Source of the DNA: JADKIH01 sp964595205
GTDB taxonomy: Bacteria > Bacteroidota > Bacteroidia > AKYH767-A > 2013-40CM-41-45
Direction: 5' to 3'
Assembly (NCBI GenBank): GCA_964595205.1
Contig: CAZQOQ010000022.1
Coordinates: forward strand, 21,433 to 85,432
Length of the DNA: 64,000 nucleotides
Positions 8,264 through 16,494 of the stretch are shown in pieces. The position numbers were made by a program, and so were the translations under genes. Numbering within the stretch: position 1 is the stretch's first letter; each line of letters begins with the position of its first letter. Below the pieces are notes generated by a model. The model made no database searches, had not been told where the DNA came from, and was given only the letters and a program-made list of their open reading frames with translations.

Positions 8264-10324
8264 ATGAAAAAACTATTACTTGTCCTTGTAATTACAGGGT
8301 TAATGAATTTTTATGCTAATGCTCAGGAACGACCGCACTGTTTTACGTCCGAGTATTACAATGAGGCCGTAAAAACGGATCCTCAACTGGCGCAAGACCG
8401 TGAAACTCTCGAAAGATTTACTGAGCAGTATATTCAGAATAAGTCTGTTCAAAGATCTGCGAATCCTTCACCTTACATCATCCCGGTTGTGTTCCATATC
8501 CTTCACAATTACGGTCCTGAAAACGTTTCTGATGATATCATCATCGATGCTGTTCGACAGATGAATGAAGATTATCGCAAACGAAATGCAGACACGGTGA
8601 ATATCATTCCCTCATTTCAGGGCATTGCAGCCGATTGTGATATTGAATTTCGACTGGCAACCATCGATCCGCAGGGAAATTGCACAAATGGTATTGAGCA
8701 TATTCAAACGCTTAAAACGTATTATGCAAACAATTCATCTAAAACAGATCCTGCTTGGATGATCTGGCCGCGTGATAAATATTTGAATATCTGGGTAGCC
8801 AACAGTCTTGAAAACCCAACAGCCGCAGCTTATGCAAATTATCCGACAAACGGTTCCCTATTGACAGATGGAATCATGTGCTGGTACACTTATGTGGATA
8901 ATTCAACAGCAACACTTAGCCACGAAGCGGGCCACTGTTTAAATCTTTGGCATCCTTGGGGCGATAATAATTCTCCCGGTGTTACGTGCGGGGATGATCA
9001 GGTATCGGATACACCTCTTACCGAAGGCTGGACATTTTGTCCGAACCCCAATTCTGCCAATAATTGCAATGCAGCTATTGTAGAAAATTATCAGAATTAC
9101 ATGGATTATTCTTATTGTTCATTCATGTTTACCGAAGGTCAGAAAACCAGAATGCATGCCGCATTAAATTCACCGGTAGGAAGCAGGAATAATCTCTGGT
9201 CACCGGCAAATCTCCAGCTCACCGGTACCTATGACGGAGCACCGGCTTCTTTGTGTGTGCCTGAAGCTGACTTCAAATGTGATTATATTGCATCTTGCGC
9301 AACTGATTCAATCCACTTTACTGACCAAAGCTGGAAAGGCACTGTTGCCACATGGAACTGGTCATTCCCGGGCGGAAGTCCTTCCACATCTAATTTACAA
9401 AGTCCAAATGTACTTTATAGTGCCAGCGGAGTTTACGATGCAACTCTGATCGTTAGCAATGCGTCTGGTTCTGACACGATCACTAAAACAGCTGTCGTTC
9501 GCATTACAGCGGCCCCGGCCGATTCCATTCCATTCGTTGAGAGTTTCGAGGATTCGACCTCATTCCCCGGAGAAGATGGCTGGATCGACAATCCGGGTGG
9601 CGGAATTACATGGGTACGCGCAACTAATGCAGCAAGTACCGGAATGGCATGCATCAGGATGAACAACTATACAAATACTGCAGGTGCAATTGACTCATGG
9701 ATTACCCCTTCAATGGATTTTTCAAATGTAAATGCGCCTGTTACTATGTCTTTTAAAGTTGCGAATGCACAGCGCAGTTCAACGTCAAATGACGAATTGA
9801 AGCTGTATTATTCCCTCAACTGTGGCAGATCATGGTCTGCAACCAGCTATAGTAAATCAGGAGCTACCTTGTCGACCTCGGGAATTACCACTGGTAATTT
9901 TACTCCAAGTTCTCCGAGCCAATGGCGGCAGGAGACGGTCAATGTTAATGCAGTTAAACTCAAACCAAACGTTAGATTCAGGTTTGAGAATACCAGCGAT
10001 CGCGGCAACAATGTGTACATTGACGACATCAACATCACCGGAAATTATGTTGGCATTAATGAAGCTGAAGAATTACAGGCCGACTTCTCTGTATATCCGA
10101 ATCCAACTCAGGGAACATCCACTATCGATTTCTCGCTCAGCAAAGCAAGCAAGGTTCGCCTCGAGGTAAAGGACATCCTGGGCCGCACAGTGGCTATTAT
10201 ACTCGATGACAACATCGGTGCCGGCATGCATCAACGTAAATTACCGGTGCTTCGTTCAGGAATTTATCTTGTCGATCTCAGCGTGAACAACAAACATTAC
10301 GTACATAAACTCGTAGTGTCATAG
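8264..10324 (+). CDS. Secreted M43 (cytophagalysin-type) metalloprotease with PKD and T9SS domains
   Basis: A 686-residue secreted protease. Signal peptide at residues 1-20. Residues ~70-330 are the pappalysin/M43 catalytic domain, with the zinc site HEAGHCLNLWH (H220, E221, H224, H230) and a downstream Met-turn candidate in NYMDYSYC. The usual Gly of HExxHxxGxxH is Asn, as in many Bacteroidota members. A PKD-like domain follows (ATWNWSFPGG, residues ~340-430), then a jelly-roll-like region (VESFEDSTSFP to YIDDINITG, ~435-600), and a T9SS sorting domain (FSVYPNPTQGTSTIDF, SGIYLVDL). It probably degrades extracellular protein. A -7-like TAAATTTG is at 8209-8216; a clear terminator follows the gene. 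Confidence 0.92.
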   Translation: MKKLLLVLVITGLMNFYANAQERPHCFTSEYYNEAVKTDPQLAQDRETLERFTEQYIQNKSVQRSANPSPYIIPVVFHILHNYGPENVSDDIIIDAVRQMNEDYRKRNADTVNIIPSFQGIAADCDIEFRLATIDPQGNCTNGIEHIQTLKTYYANNSSKTDPAWMIWPRDKYLNIWVANSLENPTAAAYANYPTNGSLLTDGIMCWYTYVDNSTATLSHEAGHCLNLWHPWGDNNSPGVTCGDDQVSDTPLTEGWTFCPNPNSANNCNAAIVENYQNYMDYSYCSFMFTEGQKTRMHAALNSPVGSRNNLWSPANLQLTGTYDGAPASLCVPEADFKCDYIASCATDSIHFTDQSWKGTVATWNWSFPGGSPSTSNLQSPNVLYSASGVYDATLIVSNASGSDTITKTAVVRITAAPADSIPFVESFEDSTSFPGEDGWIDNPGGGITWVRATNAASTGMACIRMNNYTNTAGAIDSWITPSMDFSNVNAPVTMSFKVANAQRSSTSNDELKLYYSLNCGRSWSATSYSKSGATLSTSGITTGNFTPSSPSQWRQETVNVNAVKLKPNVRFRFENTSDRGNNVYIDDINITGNYVGINEAEELQADFSVYPNPTQGTSTIDFSLSKASKVRLEVKDILGRTVAIILDDNIGAGMHQRKLPVLRSGIYLVDLSVNNKHYVHKLVVS

Positions 10325-10342
10325 AAATTAAGAATATATCTT

Positions 10343-10373
10343 AAAAGCCTTGTCTCACAGCAAGGCTTTTTTT
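10343..10373 (+). terminator. Rho-independent terminator after the M43 protease
   Basis: Perfect 10-bp stem (10343-10352 with 10361-10370, core AAGCCTTG/CAAGGCTT), an 8-nt loop, and a T-run to 10373. Confidence 0.9.
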
Positions 10374-10446
10374 ATTGATATTATTTGATAAAAATAATTG
10401 CATGACTTAAAAAACTGCTTTTTTTTTTGAAGATTTGCACGTCGAT

Positions 10447-11199
10447 ATGAAAAAACGATTTTACGTACCATATCTTTCCTTTGTCATACTGCTTTTTCTC
10501 CCGGTTAAAATCGTTTACGGGCAGGAATCTGCCGTTTATGGTAAACATGCAATTGCAATAAATCTTACACGCTGCACCGTTAATGAAATAAGCGTGAGTT
10601 ATGAGTACTGGTTAAATTTCCGGAAGAGTATCGAATTCAATTGGGGTCTTGTATACGTGAATGATTTTTTCCAGGAGCAGGTGAAGGACTGGGAAAATGC
10701 CATGTTGTTTTCAGAACATGGATATGCCGGACGATTTTATTATAAAATTCACAAGCGGGCGGAAGAAAATACCAGGTGGCGTGATTATATCGCTTACGGA
10801 GTGTCCTATAAATATCTTTATTTTAATGATTACCTGATCAATAACGGAGAAATTAAGTTTGATCCTATTGATAAAATTATTCAACCTGATACGATTATTT
10901 ATAAAGACACTGTGGTTGCATATACCGAACAGTTTTTAAGAGACAGTGAGCGGCATAAAATTGGAATAGAATTTATATGGGGAAAAGTTTATGAGGCGAG
11001 CAAGACAATTGCATTTGAATTTTATTTTGGCGGGGGGCTCGTTGCAAACATCGCTTCTCATACCGATCATTCCCGCTATGCCACCTACCAGTCTTCGAAA
11101 TTTCAATATCTGAATCAACCCATTCCTGATTATACCTACGACCAGTTTTATATGCGGCCGGTTGCACTTCTGGGGATAAAATTTCGGGTAAGATTTTAG
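10447..11199 (+). CDS. Predicted outer-membrane or periplasmic beta-barrel-like protein, function unknown
   Basis: A 250-residue protein when started at the ATG at 10447; the frame could begin at a TTG at 10435, but the ATG gives a clean signal peptide (MKKRFYVPYLSFVILLFLPVKIVYGQ). The rest alternates aromatic and polar residues in short strands (INLTRCTVNEISVSYEYWLNF, FYFGGGLVANIAS) and ends in MRPVALLGIKFRVRF, with a terminal Phe as in outer-membrane beta-barrels. This suggests a small barrel of the DUF3575/porin-like type, but no family is recognised. It stands alone between the M43 terminator and convergent polA. Confidence 0.7.
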   Translation: MKKRFYVPYLSFVILLFLPVKIVYGQESAVYGKHAIAINLTRCTVNEISVSYEYWLNFRKSIEFNWGLVYVNDFFQEQVKDWENAMLFSEHGYAGRFYYKIHKRAEENTRWRDYIAYGVSYKYLYFNDYLINNGEIKFDPIDKIIQPDTIIYKDTVVAYTEQFLRDSERHKIGIEFIWGKVYEASKTIAFEFYFGGGLVANIASHTDHSRYATYQSSKFQYLNQPIPDYTYDQFYMRPVALLGIKFRVRF

Positions 11200-11302
11200 G
11201 ATAAAATTCACCGGTCAGGAAAAAAATTTTTTAATCCCGGATTCAGGAAACAACATTTTTTAATCCGCCTGTGCTGATATGCAGGAGAGCACGTGTTGGA
11301 GA

Positions 11303-14140
11303 CTAATGCGCCTCCAGCCAGTTCTTTCCTGTTCCCATGCCGATTTCAACCGGAACTTTCAGTGGAAGAGCGGTTTTCATCCGGTGAGAAACAATTTTTT
11401 CCAGGGCTTCCTTTTCATCATTATGAACATCGAACACCAATTCATCGTGAACCTGTAAAAGCATGCGCGACTTAAGCGATGATGATCTTATGTCGTTATG
11501 AATATTGATCATGGCGATCTTGATCATGTCGGCAGCGCTTCCCTGGATAGGTGCATTGATTGCATTACGTTCTGCGAAACCGCGAACTGTTGCATTGGCA
11601 GAGTTGATGTCGCGAAGGTACCTTCTTCGTCCCATGATTGTTTCAACATATCCCTTTTCCCTCGCACTTTGAATGCTGTGGTCCATGTAATCTTTGATGT
11701 AGGGATACTGCTGAAAATAATTATCGATGATCGACTTTGCTTCCGTTCTGGAAATATTCAACCTGTCTGCGAGCCCAAACGGCGAAATTCCATAGATGAT
11801 TCCAAAGTTTACCATCTTGGCATTGCGACGCATATCCGAAGTTACGTCTTTCAGCGCGACGCCATAAACTTTCGCTGCCGTAGCCGCATGAATGTCTTCT
11901 CCGCTCCTGAAAGCTTCCAGCATGGCGGGATCTCCGCTAAGCTCTGCAATGATTCTTAACTCGATCTGGGAATAGTCAGCCGAAAGGAGCGAATAGTCTC
12001 TGCTCCTCGGCACGAATGCCTTCCTGATTTCTCTTCCTCTTTCGGTGCGGATAGGGATGTTCTGTAGATTAGGATTATCAGAACTAAGGCGCCCGGTAAC
12101 GGCGACGACCTGGCTGAAACTCGTGTGTATCCTTCCTGTATGAGGATTGATCATGGAAGGAAGCACATCTACATAGGTGTTCTTCAGCTTGACCAGTTCA
12201 CGGTAATCCAGGATGCTCCTTACAATGGGATGTTTATTCTCGAGTTTACTCAGGATGTCTTCGCTTGTAGAATACTGACCGGTTTTTGTCCTGACCGGCT
12301 TCTCGGTGATCTTCAGCCTTTCGAAGAGCACCTCGCCGACCTGCTTTGGAGAGGAAACGTTGAACACGCCTCCGGCCATGGACTGAATTTCCTTTTCAAT
12401 TTTCTGAATATCCTGTGCAAGCACGAGCGAGAGCTCTTTCAAAACGGTGTCGTCGAGAGTGATGCCTTCGGTCTCCATCGCTGTGAGCACCCCTACGAGA
12501 GGCATTTCAATTTCATCGAATAATTTTCTGAACGGGCTTTTATTGAGATCCTTCTCGAAAATGTTTTTCAGCTGAAGTGTGATATCCGCATCTTCGGCAG
12601 CGTATTCTGCAACCTCCGGTACCGGTACATCGCGCATGCTTTTCTGATCTTTTCCCTTCTTTCCAATGAGTTCGTCGATTGGAACGGGTGAATAGTTGAG
12701 ATATGTCTCGGCCATCACATCCATGTTATGACGCATTTCAGGCTGGAGAAGAAAGTGAGCAATCATGGTATCGAAAACCTTACCTCTTATTTCGACACCA
12801 TACCAGTGCATCACCGTCATGTCGTATTTTAAATTCTGCGCGACTTTTTCGATGGATGGGTTTTCCAAAACACTTTTAAATATGTTTACGACCTTCGATG
12901 CATCTTCCCTCTCAGCAGGCACGGGAACGTAGTATCCTTCATGATCCTTAATGCTGAACGACATGCCGACGAGTTCGGCATCGTTTGCATTGATCGACGT
13001 TGTTTCGGTGTCGAAACAAATAACCTTTTCTTTTCCAAGCAGTGCAGCAAGGCTCGACATCTTTTCGATGGTATCAACAACCTCATAGTTATGAGAAGTG
13101 GTCCTGATGGTCCTGAATTCCGTTTGTGGTTTTTCGGCTGATTCTGCTTCAAGAACTGAGACGGTTTCGATTTCGGTATTTTCAAAGAGTGATGTTTGCG
13201 CCGGCTTCGAAGCCAGAGGTTGTTTAATTACATGTACCGACTCCTGGGGAACAATGGATATGTTCAGCTGGTCAGCCAGTCGCCGGAATTCCAGTTCGGA
13301 GAAAATTTCTTTCAAAGCATCCTTATTCGGTTCGGAAATTTTCAGGTCGTCGGGTTTAATTGTAACCGGGACGTCGATTAAAATCGTTGCAAGTCGTTTC
13401 GACTGAATGGCGAGATCTTTATTCGCCTCAACTTTTTCTTTCAGTTTTCCTTTCAGCTGCACGGTATTTTTCAAAAGTTCTTCGATGGAGCCAAATTGTT
13501 TGATCAGCTGAATGGCCGTCTTCTCTCCCACTCCCGGGATGCCGGGAATGTTATCCACCTTATCGCCCATCAATCCTAAAATATCGATGACCTGGTTTAC
13601 ATTTTCAATTTCCCAGCGGGCGCAGACTTCCTTTGTCCCCATGATTTCAGCAGTGCCGCCGGCGCGGGCCGGCTTATAGATAAATGTATGCTCATCCACG
13701 AGCTGGCCAAAGTCCTTATCCGGAGTCATCATATACGTATCGAAGCCGTTTTTCTCTGCCTCTTTTGCAAGAGTCCCGATGATGTCGTCAGCTTCATACC
13801 CATCCATTGAGATCACAGGTATGTTGAAGCCTTCACAGATTTTTACGACATAGGGAATGGCCATTGCAAGATCCTCAGGAATTTCCTGGCGATTTGCTTT
13901 GTACTCGACAAATTCTTCATGCCTTGCGGTCGGCGCCTGGGTGTCAAAAACGACGGCTATATGTGTGGGCTTCTCGCGCTTGAAAACATCAAGGAGCGTA
14001 TTGGTAAATCCAAAGATGGCAGATGTATTTTGACCCTTTGAATTGATGCGATGATTATTGCTGAATGCAAAATATGCGCGATAGATAAGCGCCATGGCAT
14101 CGAGAAGGAAAAGTTTTTTATTGGAAGACATTTCGTTCAT
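11303..14140 (-). CDS. polA: DNA polymerase I
   Basis: A 945-residue complete PolA. The N-terminal 5'-3' nuclease starts with LFLLDAMALIYRAYFAF, and GYEADDIIGTLA and GDKVDNIPGIPGVGEKTA (helix-hairpin-helix) are intact. The 3'-5' exonuclease appears active: ICFDTETTS (exo I), AQNLKYDMTV (exo II) and YAAEDADITL (exo III) keep the acidic residues, unlike Bacillus or Taq PolA. The polymerase motifs are DYSQIELRIIAELSGD (A), RRNAKMVNFGIIYGIS (B) and LLQVHDELVF (C). A second possible start lies three codons in (14131). It fills gaps and removes primers and damage. The upstream region contains an octamer array and a 44-bp promoter block that is repeated in front of ykgJ. Confidence 0.97.
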   Translation of the reverse strand: MNEMSSNKKLFLLDAMALIYRAYFAFSNNHRINSKGQNTSAIFGFTNTLLDVFKREKPTHIAVVFDTQAPTARHEEFVEYKANRQEIPEDLAMAIPYVVKICEGFNIPVISMDGYEADDIIGTLAKEAEKNGFDTYMMTPDKDFGQLVDEHTFIYKPARAGGTAEIMGTKEVCARWEIENVNQVIDILGLMGDKVDNIPGIPGVGEKTAIQLIKQFGSIEELLKNTVQLKGKLKEKVEANKDLAIQSKRLATILIDVPVTIKPDDLKISEPNKDALKEIFSELEFRRLADQLNISIVPQESVHVIKQPLASKPAQTSLFENTEIETVSVLEAESAEKPQTEFRTIRTTSHNYEVVDTIEKMSSLAALLGKEKVICFDTETTSINANDAELVGMSFSIKDHEGYYVPVPAEREDASKVVNIFKSVLENPSIEKVAQNLKYDMTVMHWYGVEIRGKVFDTMIAHFLLQPEMRHNMDVMAETYLNYSPVPIDELIGKKGKDQKSMRDVPVPEVAEYAAEDADITLQLKNIFEKDLNKSPFRKLFDEIEMPLVGVLTAMETEGITLDDTVLKELSLVLAQDIQKIEKEIQSMAGGVFNVSSPKQVGEVLFERLKITEKPVRTKTGQYSTSEDILSKLENKHPIVRSILDYRELVKLKNTYVDVLPSMINPHTGRIHTSFSQVVAVTGRLSSDNPNLQNIPIRTERGREIRKAFVPRSRDYSLLSADYSQIELRIIAELSGDPAMLEAFRSGEDIHAATAAKVYGVALKDVTSDMRRNAKMVNFGIIYGISPFGLADRLNISRTEAKSIIDNYFQQYPYIKDYMDHSIQSAREKGYVETIMGRRRYLRDINSANATVRGFAERNAINAPIQGSAADMIKIAMINIHNDIRSSSLKSRMLLQVHDELVFDVHNDEKEALEKIVSHRMKTALPLKVPVEIGMGTGKNWLEAH

Positions 14141-14145
14141 GATTA

Positions 14146-14201
14146 ATTAGCCAATAAATTGATTAGCCGATTTGCTGATTGGCCGATTAGCCGATTAGCC
14201 A
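14146..14201 (-). repeat. Octamer tandem array ATTAGCCG/A (family B, copy 1)
   Basis: Seven adjacent 8-bp units on the plus strand: ATTAGCCA, ATAAATTG, ATTAGCCG, ATTTGCTG, ATTGGCCG, ATTAGCCG, ATTAGCCA. Read in the direction of polA they are TTGGCTAAT/CGGCTAAT units. The array lies 5 bp upstream of the polA start and would be in the polA 5' leader. Its last unit is also the first 8 bp of the 44-bp inverted repeat. Confidence 0.92.
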
Positions 14202-14237
14202 ATGAAGCATTTGACTTGTTCAAATATATGATCTTCT
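14194..14237 (-). repeat. 44-bp inverted repeat, left copy (polA promoter block)
   Basis: On the minus strand this is identical over 44 bp to 15714-15757 on the plus strand. It contains the -7 box TATATTTG (14221-14228) and a dyad ATTTGA-N5-TCAAAT (14209-14225). Confidence 0.93.
14221..14228 (-). promoter_or_regulatory. polA -7 promoter box
   Basis: TATATTTG on the minus strand is a full match to TAnnTTTG. No good TTTG is seen 19-21 nt upstream. The box overlaps one arm of the dyad ATTTGA-N5-TCAAAT, so a repressor bound there could block initiation (inference). Confidence 0.55.
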
Positions 14238-14291
14238 GTGTTTATTTTAAGATTAATAAAATGGAATAGTTATTTCATGAAAGTACTTTTC

Positions 14292-14368
14292 AATTAACGA
14301 ATCAGCTATCCCGATAGCGATCGGGAAACTAATTCCAATCGGCTAATTGGCTAATCGGCTAATTCTTC
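14292..14368 (+). repeat. Octamer array (family B, copy 2) with hairpin, upstream of the helicase
   Basis: Core units AATCGGCT, AATTGGCT, AATCGGCT, AATTCTTC at 14337-14368, preceded by degenerate units. At 14309-14326 it holds a perfect hairpin (TCCCGAT, loop AGCG, ATCGGGA), of a type often repeated in Bacteroidota genomes (from memory). Confidence 0.85.
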
Positions 14369-14378
14369 AGTATCTTTG
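14347..14378 (+). promoter_or_regulatory. Helicase promoter, -33 box supplied by the octamer array
   Basis: -7 box TATCTTTG at 14371-14378 matches TAnnTTTG; TTGG at 14347-14350 is a -33 candidate with a 20-nt spacer. Transcription from about 14384 would exclude any start codon upstream of that point. Confidence 0.7.
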
Positions 14379-14394
14379 CCAAAACACAAAAAAT

Positions 14395-15600
14395 TTGTCA
14401 TTTCAAGACTTTCATTTAACGGATCTCCTGCTCGATGGATTGGATACGATGGGTTTCAGGGATCCGACGCCTATCCAGGAACAGGTTATCCCGCATATTT
14501 TAAAAGGATCAGATGTAATTGCCTGCGCTCAAACCGGAACGGGAAAAACCGCAGCCTATCTCCTGCCTGTTCTGGATAAGATTTCAAGAAACAATATTCC
14601 ACACACGAGCGCATTGATACTTTCGCCCACACGCGAACTTGCTCTACAAATTGACCAGGCCTTCCAGGGGTTCTCTTATTTCACACATGCGAGTTCCATT
14701 GCAGTGTATGGAGGGAGCGATGGAATCACGTTCGAACGTGAACGAAAAGCCCTTACAGAGGGCGCCTCCGTGGTTATCGCCACTCCGGGACGACTGTTAA
14801 GCCACCTCAACATGGGCTATGTAAAATTCAACCAGCTCGATTTTCTTATTCTCGATGAGGCCGATAAGATGCTTGACATGGGATTTTACGATGACATCCT
14901 GCGGATCATCCGTTTCGTTCCGCCGAAGCGTCAGAATCTCCTGTTCAGTGCTACCATGCCTCCGCGCATGCGTGAGCTTGCAAAAAAGATATTACACCAT
15001 CCGGTAGAGGTAAACATTGCCATCAGCAAACCTGCTGCAGGAATATTACAACAGGCTTACCTGGTAAATAATTTTCAGAAACCCGAGTTGCTGAAACGCA
15101 TACTTGCCGAAAAAAAATTATCCAGCGTCCTGATTTTTGCCTCCACCAAGATTGCGGTAAAAGATCTCGAAAAGGAACTCAGGCGCAAGAATCTTCCCGT
15201 GAAGGCAATTCACAGCGATCTGTCGCAGGAAGAAAGAGAAAACGTGCTGCTGTCATTCCGGAACCGCTCAACAAAAATTCTCGTTGCAACCGATATTCTG
15301 TCGCGAGGAATCGATATTGAAAATATCGGCCTCGTGATCAATTATGATGTTCCTTCGGATGCAGCCGACTATGTGCACAGGGTTGGAAGAACAGCAAGAG
15401 CCGAATCGACCGGCGAGGCTATTACATTTATCAGCGACAAAGACCAGAATCGTTTTGCCCAGATAGAAAAGCTGATTGAGATGGAAGTGCCAAAGCTTCC
15501 GCTTCCTGATGGCATGGGAAATTCTCCGGAATGGAAACCGGATTCTGCTAAAAAATCTTTTAAGAGTAGAAGGCCGTTCCGAAAAAAAGTGAAACGATAA
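14395..15600 (+). CDS. DEAD-box RNA helicase
   Basis: A 401-residue helicase of the RhlE/CshA type. Motifs: Q (PTPIQEQVIP), I (AQTGTGKT, residues ~45-52), Ia (PTRELALQ), Ib (TPGRLL), II (DEAD), III (SAT), IV (VLIFASTK), V (TDILSRGIDI) and VI (HRVGRTAR). The short basic tail (KKSFKSRRPFRKKVKR) probably binds RNA. The chosen start is the TTG at 14395, giving MSFQDFHLTDLLLDGL, the usual N-terminus of this family. The longer frame from 14347 would translate the octamer repeat and the promoter and is rejected. It probably unwinds RNA in ribosome assembly or decay. The gene is enclosed by two inverted 44-bp repeats (14194-14237 and 15714-15757). Confidence 0.93.
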   Translation: MSFQDFHLTDLLLDGLDTMGFRDPTPIQEQVIPHILKGSDVIACAQTGTGKTAAYLLPVLDKISRNNIPHTSALILSPTRELALQIDQAFQGFSYFTHASSIAVYGGSDGITFERERKALTEGASVVIATPGRLLSHLNMGYVKFNQLDFLILDEADKMLDMGFYDDILRIIRFVPPKRQNLLFSATMPPRMRELAKKILHHPVEVNIAISKPAAGILQQAYLVNNFQKPELLKRILAEKKLSSVLIFASTKIAVKDLEKELRRKNLPVKAIHSDLSQEERENVLLSFRNRSTKILVATDILSRGIDIENIGLVINYDVPSDAADYVHRVGRTARAESTGEAITFISDKDQNRFAQIEKLIEMEVPKLPLPDGMGNSPEWKPDSAKKSFKSRRPFRKKVKR

Positions 15601-15668
15601 ATTGATTAGCCGATTCGTTAATTAGCCAATTAGCCAATGGGGTTTCGGTGATTCGTTAATTGATGCGA
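15601..15668 (-). repeat. Octamer array (family B, copy 3) after the helicase
   Basis: Starts right after the helicase stop. Units on the plus strand: ATTAGCCG, ATTCGTTA, ATTAGCCA, ATTAGCCA, then degenerate units and another ATTCGTTA. The orientation is opposite to copies 2 and 4. Confidence 0.85.
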
Positions 15669-15713
15669 GTTGATGGATATAATATTCCCGTTTATTGATA
15701 ATAAAGTATACAG

Positions 15714-15757
15714 AGAAGATCATATATTTGAACAAGTCAAATGCTTCATTGGCTAAT
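15714..15757 (+). repeat. 44-bp inverted repeat, right copy (ykgJ promoter block)
   Basis: Exact match over 44 bp to the minus strand of 14194-14237. It includes a -7 box TATATTTG (15723-15730) and the dyad ATTTGA-N5-TCAAAT (15726-15742). Outside the block the sequences diverge, apart from octamer units on the downstream side. Confidence 0.93.
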
Positions 15758-15796
15758 TGGCTAATTAACGAATCGGCTAATTAACGAATCGGCTAA
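15749..15796 (+). repeat. Octamer array (family B, copy 4) upstream of ykgJ
   Basis: Six 8-bp units: TTGGCTAA twice, then TTAACGAA/TCGGCTAA twice (a 16-bp higher-order unit). It ends 9 bp before the ATG at 15806, so it would form most of the 5' leader. Confidence 0.92.
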
Positions 15797-15805
15797 TTAA
15801 AAATC

Positions 15806-16303
15806 ATGTCGCTCCCTCCGGAATACGAAAAGCTTTTACAAATTGCCAGGGGTAAGAAAAAGGAGAACAAAATTTTTTTTGATAAATTAAAAAAAAATCG
15901 TCCGAAGGATCTGGACCGAGTTACAAATGATTTTCATCACAAAGCCTTCGAACATATCGATTGCCTGAAATGTGCTAATTGCTGCAAGACTACCGGACCC
16001 TTGCTCAAACATAAAGACATTCTTACGCTCGCTGCAGAGAAAAAAATCCGGCAATCAGAATTTGCCGAAAAATACCTGCGAACGGATGAAGACGGCGACT
16101 GGGTCTTTAATAAACTTCCATGCCCGTTCCTGGGAGAAGACCACTACTGTTCCGTCTATGATGCACGACCGGCAGCTTGTCGCGAATATCCGCACACTCA
16201 ACAGAGGAAAATCATCGATAAGATTCCTATCACCTATCTCAACAGCATGATTTGTCCGGCCGTTGCTGAGGTCGTTGAAAATCTAAAAAAACACTATCGC
16301 TAA
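15806..16303 (+). CDS. YkgJ family cysteine cluster protein
   Basis: A 165-residue protein with the zinc/iron-chelating YkgJ (CxxCxxCC) domain: DCLKCANCCKTTGP (residues ~53-66), then CPFLGEDHYCSVYDARPAACREYP and a final MICP. These cysteines are arranged as in family members thought to bind a metal or Fe-S cluster; the biochemical role is unknown. The N-terminus is a lysine-rich helix. The gene has its own promoter block, identical over 44 bp to that of polA. Confidence 0.85.
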   Translation: MSLPPEYEKLLQIARGKKKENKIFFDKLKKNRPKDLDRVTNDFHHKAFEHIDCLKCANCCKTTGPLLKHKDILTLAAEKKIRQSEFAEKYLRTDEDGDWVFNKLPCPFLGEDHYCSVYDARPAACREYPHTQQRKIIDKIPITYLNSMICPAVAEVVENLKKHYR

Positions 16304-16494
16304 TTTGAAAATGGGTACTCTCCATAATCTTGAGAACCCCATACCATTTCTATGCGAAACTCTGCGCTCTCTGCGGTAAAAAACATAACATCAATTGACA
16401 TTAGTTTTCGTTTGAACTAAATGGACAATGGTCGTTAATTTAAGGCTTAATCCTTCTAACTAAGGATAATTTCCCACCAGCTGCAAAATAGAAA

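Noticed and set aside
11498..12523. Plus-strand ORFs of 132-153 codons within polA
   Set aside because: Antisense to conserved polymerase motifs; no family features.
14347..14394. Longer N-terminus for the DEAD-box helicase
   Set aside because: It encodes the octamer repeat and contains the -7 box; the conserved N-terminus begins at 14395.
16310..16480. Possible small gene or RNA after ykgJ
   Set aside because: Only a half-copy of the scattered CTCTGCGG-type repeat and weak pairing around GGGTACTCTC; no frame or structure to support.
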